DNA from: JBAWAP01 sp049589355
Lineage (GTDB): Bacteria > Chloroflexota > Anaerolineae > VGOG01
DNA: 10,124 bases
Reading direction: 5' to 3'
Assembly: GCA_049589355.1 (NCBI GenBank)
Contig: JBAWAP010000398.1
Location: forward strand, 1 to 10,124
The position numbers and the translations under genes were made by a program. The notes beneath the pieces were generated by a model. The model was not told where the DNA came from. It was given only the letters and a program-made list of their open reading frames with translations, and made no database searches. Position 1 is the stretch's first letter; every line of letters begins with the position of its first letter. Shown in pieces: positions 5,855-10,124 of this stretch.

Positions 5855-8800
5855 ATGAATCTCCCTGCCATATTTTCACTAGTGGGTCTCATTTGCTACC
5901 TTGCCCTAGTGGTTATTGCCTTCCGACGTGGTGCAAAACCCAGGGTAAACCAATTGTTTGTAATATATCTTATGGCCATGGCCTTTTGGCAAATTGCTGC
6001 TCTGATGGTTAGCATCAGTCCCGATGCTAATACGGCTCTATTCTGGTACAGACTCATGGCCGCTGGAGCAAGTGTGCATCTTATCGTTTACTTCTTTTTT
6101 GTACGAGCTTTTCTGGGGATAAAAGGCCAACAAGGACTCGTATATATAGGTTATGTGGCATGTGCCATAACATTGATGTTAAGTATGAGTGGTGGCAGTT
6201 ATATTATCGAGAGTGTCTATTGGGATGAAAGCACTGGCCTATATGTTCCGACCTTTGGCATTTCAGTATTTGCGCTTGCATTATGTGGTTACTTTTTTCT
6301 GGGGCAGGGGATATTTAATCTTTTTCGCAGGTATAAGAGAGCGGAATCCGATCTTGAGCGCGACCGCTTTAAATACCTCTTACTGGGAATAGGCATGGTG
6401 ATACTGGGCACCTTCGCTAATTTCATCCCACCTTTAAAGCCCTATCCAGTTGACATCACTGCAAACATCATTAACGCCATCTTCATCGCCTACGCCATCT
6501 TCCGCTATCGGCTCCTGGACATCACCATCGTCATCCGCAAGGGCTTACTCTACTCCATACCTACGGCCATCATCGGCATCTTGTACTTCATCATCATCTT
6601 CCTCGCCGTGCAGGTTTTCCACACTTTCGTCGGTTACCAGATATTCATCCTCGCCCTCCTTGTGGCTGCCATAACCGCCGTGGTCGCTCAACCCCTGCGG
6701 GACAGAGCTCAACTGTGGATTGACAGGCTCTTCTTTCGCGAGAAGTACGACGCCTACTTGATGCTTCAAAAGCTCAGCCGGGAGGTAACTTCCGTCATCC
6801 ATCTCGAGGAACTGCTGAACATGATCTTTGAGGAGTTGATGGCGAGGATGCATATCGCACGGATAGGCGTTTTCCTAAAGGAGGAGGTGGGGGACTTCCG
6901 CCTGGTGGTGCAGAGAGGACTAGACGAGGACCTCGCCCATCTGAGCTTGAGGAAGAACCACCCTGTGGTCAACTGGCTGGTGAGGGAAGAGGATGTTCTG
7001 ACCAGATACGAGATAGGCGTGCACCCGCATTTCAAAGCCCTTTGGGGCAGGGAGAGTGAGGATTTGGAGAGGATGGGGTCGGAGCTCTTCATCCCGCTGA
7101 AGGCCAAGGGTGAGCTGGTGGGGATCCTCGCTGTGGGTCCCAAACTCTCGGAAGAGGCTTACTCACAGGACGATCAACTCGCCCTGGCTACGCTAGCCGA
7201 CCAGGCCGCCATCGCCATCGAAAACGCGCGGCTGTACTCTGTTGAAAGACGCCGGGCCAAGGAATCCTCCATCCTCCTCGATGTGGCTAAGGCGGTCAGC
7301 TCTACTTTAGATCTGACCCAGGTGCTCAAGCTCATCGCCCAGAAGACAGCGGTGGCGTGCGGTGTGGACCGGTGTAGCATCCTCCTTCTGGACGCGGAGG
7401 GTAGAAAGCTGGTCCCCCCCATGTCCCAATTCTCCTATGGGGGGGCAGACGAAGAACTCTGGCAAGTTTTCAGGGATGGAACCTATGTAGAGACGATAGA
7501 CGAGATCCCAGCGATCAGGGAGGTGATCAGGGACCGCACATCGGCCATCTTCGAGGAGAACTCGCTGTCACTGTTGTCTCTAAGGTGGATCGAGCCCTTC
7601 GACATCAAGAGCTTGTTGTTGGTTCCTTTGGTCAGCAAGGACAAGGTGATCGGCGTGATGGCCCTCGACTATACCGATGAGGGGAAGTACTTCAGCGATG
7701 AACAGGTGACCTTGAGCACCACCATAGCCAGCCAGGCCGCCATAGCCATTGAGAACGCAAAGCTCTACGAGAACGTTGAACGAAGCTTGGAGCAGTTGAC
7801 TGCCCTTCGCCAAACATCTTTAGACATCACCGCCAGGCTGGATACAACAGCCCTGCTGGAAGCTATCTTACGGCGGGCCACTGAGCTGCTCAAGGCCCAG
7901 GGAGGAGGAATATATCTGAACGACCCCGCTCGCCAAGAGCTTACGGTTGCTGTTGACCATGGCCTGGGGCGAAGCGTTGTGGGCACCACGCTAAAGCTAG
8001 GCGAAGGCATGGCTGGTCGAGTGGCACAGACAGGAGAGCCGATGATTGTGGATGACTATCGAACCTGGGCAGGGAGGAGCGGGAAGTACGCCGAAGACTT
8101 GTTTACTGCTGTCATTGAGGTGCCCCTAAAGTGGCAAGACCAGGTCATTGGGGTGCTCGTCATTGTTGACGGGGTCGAGAAGAGGGCTTTCACCGAGGAT
8201 GACGCTCAACTCCTGAGCCTTTTCGCCGACCAGGCGGCCATCGCCATCGAGAACGCGCGGCTGTATGAGGCGAGTCAGCGGGAGCTGGCCGAGCGCAAGC
8301 GGGCAGAGGGGGCACTGAAGGAGTACTCAGGGCGGCTAGAAGAGATGGTAGAGGAGCGCACCAAAGAGCTCCAAGATGCCCAGGCGAAGCTCATTCAGTC
8401 GGAGAAGCTAGCGGCCACGGGTCGTCTGGCGGCCAGCGTGGCCCACGAGATCAACAACCCTCTGCAAGGGATCAGTAACTACCTGGCTGTGATCTCCCAG
8501 CGGGTGGCTGAAGATCACCCCCTGCGTGAGGACTTGGAGATGGTGAAGCTGGGCTTCGACCGGATCACGGAGATCGTCCGCAGGCTACGAGCCTTCTATC
8601 GCCCCGCAGAAGAGGGGATGGAGCCCACCGACATCAACGGGGTGGTGGAACGGATCCTGGCCCTGCTAGGGCACCAGCTCTCCCTGGGGAAGGTGGAGGT
8701 GAAAAGGGAGTTAGCGGAGCAGGAGCTGCGGGTTCTCGGATCGGTGGGCCAGTTGGAACAGGTGCTGGTCAACCTGGTTGTGAACGCCCAGGAGGCCATG

Positions 8801-9073
8801 CCTCAAGGTGGGGAGTTGATAGTGAGGACCGCCCTGCGTGACGACATGGTTCAGCTTCAGGTGTCGGACACGGGGCGGGGGATGGGTGAGGAGGAGATGA
8901 GCAGGCTCTTCAAGCCGTTCTACGGTGGGAGAGAGAGCAAGGGATTGGGCCTGGGGCTGTGGATCTCGCACAACATCGTTGAGGCCCATGGCGGCCACAT
9001 TGAAGTAGAGAGTCAGGTGGGCCAGGGGACCACCTTCACTGTCAGCTTGCCAGCGTATCAAAGAGAAAGGTAA
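5855..9073 (+). CDS. Membrane histidine kinase: 7TM-like sensor, three GAF domains, kinase core
   Basis: 1072 residues. The N-terminus has about seven membrane segments (near 4-23, 32-54, 62-88, 94-111, 133-156, 172-190, 198-222), as in the N-terminal 7TM region of histidine kinases. Two more hydrophobic stretches lie at about 229-257 and 260-282. Three GAF domains follow (about 312-460, 485-635, 662-800), each ending in a near-identical QAAIAIENA(R/K)LY signature. A coiled coil with ERKRAEGAL and EERTKEL leads to HisKA with H864, then HATPase_c with N977, D1005 and the G2 box at about 1030. It should sense a ligand in or near the membrane and through GAF domains, then phosphorylate a receiver, most likely that encoded at 9200 (inference). 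The last 230 residues are a close copy of the earlier hybrid kinase. Composition shifts from AT-richer to GC-rich near 6480, suggesting a mosaic gene. Its TAA stop comes from the inserted palindromic element. Confidence 0.94.
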   Translation: MNLPAIFSLVGLICYLALVVIAFRRGAKPRVNQLFVIYLMAMAFWQIAALMVSISPDANTALFWYRLMAAGASVHLIVYFFFVRAFLGIKGQQGLVYIGYVACAITLMLSMSGGSYIIESVYWDESTGLYVPTFGISVFALALCGYFFLGQGIFNLFRRYKRAESDLERDRFKYLLLGIGMVILGTFANFIPPLKPYPVDITANIINAIFIAYAIFRYRLLDITIVIRKGLLYSIPTAIIGILYFIIIFLAVQVFHTFVGYQIFILALLVAAITAVVAQPLRDRAQLWIDRLFFREKYDAYLMLQKLSREVTSVIHLEELLNMIFEELMARMHIARIGVFLKEEVGDFRLVVQRGLDEDLAHLSLRKNHPVVNWLVREEDVLTRYEIGVHPHFKALWGRESEDLERMGSELFIPLKAKGELVGILAVGPKLSEEAYSQDDQLALATLADQAAIAIENARLYSVERRRAKESSILLDVAKAVSSTLDLTQVLKLIAQKTAVACGVDRCSILLLDAEGRKLVPPMSQFSYGGADEELWQVFRDGTYVETIDEIPAIREVIRDRTSAIFEENSLSLLSLRWIEPFDIKSLLLVPLVSKDKVIGVMALDYTDEGKYFSDEQVTLSTTIASQAAIAIENAKLYENVERSLEQLTALRQTSLDITARLDTTALLEAILRRATELLKAQGGGIYLNDPARQELTVAVDHGLGRSVVGTTLKLGEGMAGRVAQTGEPMIVDDYRTWAGRSGKYAEDLFTAVIEVPLKWQDQVIGVLVIVDGVEKRAFTEDDAQLLSLFADQAAIAIENARLYEASQRELAERKRAEGALKEYSGRLEEMVEERTKELQDAQAKLIQSEKLAATGRLAASVAHEINNPLQGISNYLAVISQRVAEDHPLREDLEMVKLGFDRITEIVRRLRAFYRPAEEGMEPTDINGVVERILALLGHQLSLGKVEVKRELAEQELRVLGSVGQLEQVLVNLVVNAQEAMPQGGELIVRTALRDDMVQLQVSDTGRGMGEEEMSRLFKPFYGGRESKGLGLGLWISHNIVEAHGGHIEVESQVGQGTTFTVSLPAYQRER
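9060..9072 (+). repeat. Direct repeat left of the insertion (probable target-site duplication)
   Basis: AAAGAGAAAGGTA occurs here and again at 9180-9192, flanking the palindromic element. The uninterrupted cassette copy has this sequence once, at 2036-2048. The core AAGAGAAAGG (9061-9070) lies wholly outside the element; the outer bases could belong to either element or target. Confidence 0.82.
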
Positions 9074-9180
9074 CTGCTCAGCCCGTGTCATTGCGAGGAG
9101 CGTTTTTTGCGACGAAGCAATCTCCTCCTTGCGGCTTGGGGATTGCTTTGCTTCGCTCGCAATGACAGCCTGAGTAGTTA
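9071..9180. mobile_element. Palindromic MITE-like element, copy C, with insertion footprint
   Basis: The outer ends TAACTGCTCAG (9071-9081) and CTGAGTAGTTA (9170-9180) are inverted repeats with one mismatch. Inside lie the shared arms GTCATTGCGAGGAGCG (from 9087) and CGCTCGCAATGAC (to 9166). The element is bounded by the direct repeat AAGAGAAAGG and is missing from the equivalent site at 2040-2057, so both the event and the empty target are visible. It carries no coding sequence, so any movement would need a transposase encoded elsewhere. It separates the kinase stop from the next start and would put a hairpin in the transcript between them. The left arm contains a T6 run (9103-9108) not seen in copies A and B. 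Confidence 0.8.
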
Positions 9181-9192
9181 AAGAGAAAGGTA
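9180..9192 (+). repeat. Direct repeat right of the insertion (probable target-site duplication)
   Basis: This is the second copy of AAAGAGAAAGGTA. It is followed by G, recreating the ancestral TAG stop (9191-9193), then AGCAGG and the ATG at 9200. The 6-bp stop-to-start spacing equals that of the uninterrupted cassette at 2048-2057. Confidence 0.82.
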
Positions 9193-9199
9193 GAGCAGG

Positions 9200-10124
9200 A
9201 TGGAAAGGCAGAGCAAAATCCTCGTGGTAGATGATGACCAATTCGCCCTTCGGAGCATGGCCAAGGCGTTGGGGGGCGAGAGTTATCAGGTGGTGACCGC
9301 TGCCAGCGGCTCGGAGGCCATTGAACTGTTGAGGCAGGACTCCTTCGACCTGGTCTTGGCCGACCTGAAGATGCCGGAGGTAGACGGGCTTGAGGTGTTG
9401 AGACAGTCCAGGGAGATCGCGCCCCAAGCGGTGGTGTTGATCCTCACCGCATATGCCTCTTTGGAGTCGGCGATAGAGGCTTTGCGGGAGGGGGCATATG
9501 ACTACCTGGTGAAACCCTGTGCTGACGATGAGTTGAAGCTGAAGATTGCAAAGGGGCTAGAGAGGGTACGCCTGGAAGAGGAGCGCCAGCGGGCGGAGGA
9601 GGCACTGCGGGAGCTCAATGCTTCGTTGGAAGCACGGACCTTTGAACTCCAGGTGCTCTACGAACTCTCCCAGCAGATCGGTTACACCCTGAACTACGAC
9701 GAACTATTCCGCCTGATGCTTGAGCACCTCCACCGTGCCCTATCGTATGATGTCTCAGCCAGTCTCCTGATGACCAATGGCCAATGCGAGCTCTTCATCC
9801 GACCAAGGCTTCCCCTCTCCCCCGCCGTTCAGCAGGAGCTCCAGGAGCGCCTTGTCAACACCTTCGCCGCCATGAGCGGCCACTCGGTGGACGTGGAGCG
9901 ACTGAACATCTGGTTTTTGGAGGAACCGGCTTCCGATGAGATAGCCCCTCCCATCGTTCGCCTGGGCTCGGCCTTCCAGGTGCCCCTCATCGCGGGGGAA
10001 GAAAGAGAGACAGTGGGGCTCCTCTTTGTGGGCAGCGAGCAGGAGGGGGCGTTTACCGAGGACAAGGTGCGGCTGCTTTACACCGTGGCCAACCAGGCTT
10101 CCGTCTCCATCCAGCAGTTGCGTG
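9200..10124 (+). CDS. Response regulator with GAF domain (3' end outside window)
   Basis: The frame stays open from ATG 9200 to the window edge, giving 308 full codons. The receiver (1-122) has D11-D13, D55, T83 and K105 and matches the REC-HD-GYP receiver at 119 of 137 positions (hand count). After a short coiled coil containing EERQRAEEALR, the sequence diverges completely. It enters a GAF domain (about 150-308) beginning LQVLYELSQQIGYTLNYDELF and reaching ANQASVSIQQL at the edge. The output domain lies outside the window; a kinase or a cyclic-di-GMP enzyme would be typical. The start is chosen because it matches the ATG of the homologous gene, including the 6-bp distance from the ancestral stop. 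The expected partner kinase is encoded upstream, but the inserted element now separates the two genes by 126 bp. The ribosome site is weak (GAAAGG or GCAGG), as in the earlier copy. Confidence 0.92.
   Translation, partial: MERQSKILVVDDDQFALRSMAKALGGESYQVVTAASGSEAIELLRQDSFDLVLADLKMPEVDGLEVLRQSREIAPQAVVLILTAYASLESAIEALREGAYDYLVKPCADDELKLKIAKGLERVRLEEERQRAEEALRELNASLEARTFELQVLYELSQQIGYTLNYDELFRLMLEHLHRALSYDVSASLLMTNGQCELFIRPRLPLSPAVQQELQERLVNTFAAMSGHSVDVERLNIWFLEEPASDEIAPPIVRLGSAFQVPLIAGEERETVGLLFVGSEQEGAFTEDKVRLLYTVANQASVSIQQLR

Larger units (their letters stand above)
8381..9610 (+). repeat. Kinase-receiver cassette, copy 2 of a segmental duplication
   Basis: This block is homologous to 1358-2467. 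It spans the last 230 codons of the membrane kinase and the first 137 codons of the next gene. It is 1230 bp against 1110 bp, and the 120-bp excess is entirely the palindromic insertion plus its duplicated flank. Some runs are identical at every base, including synonymous sites; 8753-8820 against 1730-1797 is 68 bp. Confidence 0.93.

Noticed and set aside
7199..8265. Repeated DNA at three GAF-domain ends in the membrane kinase, considered as a mobile or CRISPR-like repeat
   Set aside because: It encodes the conserved QAAIAIENA(R/K)LY closing helix of each GAF domain, and the spacing of about 500 bp is the domain length.
8711..9427. - strand open frame of 238 codons whose ends resemble another - strand frame at 1691-2098
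   Set aside because: The resemblance is only the mirror of the duplicated cassette. The frame also runs through the inserted element.

Overview
This is a bacterial signal-transduction region with every supported gene on the + strand. It holds seven protein genes, the first and last cut by the window edges, and no RNA genes. The style suggests an environmental bacterium with many two-component proteins: PAS/GAF-rich kinases, a 7TM-type kinase, REC-HD-GYP and a GTCATTGCG-type palindromic repeat. Chloroflexota or Desulfobacterota would fit, but this rests on remembered domain style and is low confidence.

Layout. Positions 2-3909 form a tight run of four genes: the C-terminal part of a histidine kinase, a REC-PAS-kinase hybrid, a REC-HD-GYP regulator (probable cyclic-di-GMP phosphodiesterase) and a class I SAM-dependent methyltransferase. 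Junction spacings are 0, 6 and -4 bp. A palindromic repeat follows, then an AT-richer gene for a GH3-family acyl-adenylating enzyme (4025-5629). A 225-bp gap carries a second palindromic repeat. Next comes a 1072-residue membrane kinase with a 7TM-like N-terminus, three GAF domains and a kinase core (5855-9073). A third palindromic element follows, then a REC-GAF protein (9200 to the window end).

The main finding is a segmental duplication. Positions 1358-2467 and 8381-9610 are near-identical copies of one cassette: the kinase core of one gene plus the receiver domain of the next. Both ends of the cassette lie in coiled-coil linkers. Outside it, the sensors differ (REC-PAS against 7TM-3xGAF) and so do the outputs (HD-GYP against GAF). 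The second copy is longer by exactly 120 bp. That difference is a palindromic element inserted at the kinase stop codon and flanked by a 13-bp direct repeat; the first copy shows the empty site.

Likely signal flow (inference): the upstream kinase may act on the receiver of the hybrid kinase, which phosphorylates the REC-HD-GYP protein and lowers cyclic-di-GMP. The membrane GAF kinase would feed the second, nearly identical receiver. Because the two kinase cores and two receivers are so alike, cross-talk between the branches is plausible. The methyltransferase and GH3 enzyme are not signalling proteins by family, and their link to the pathway is unknown.
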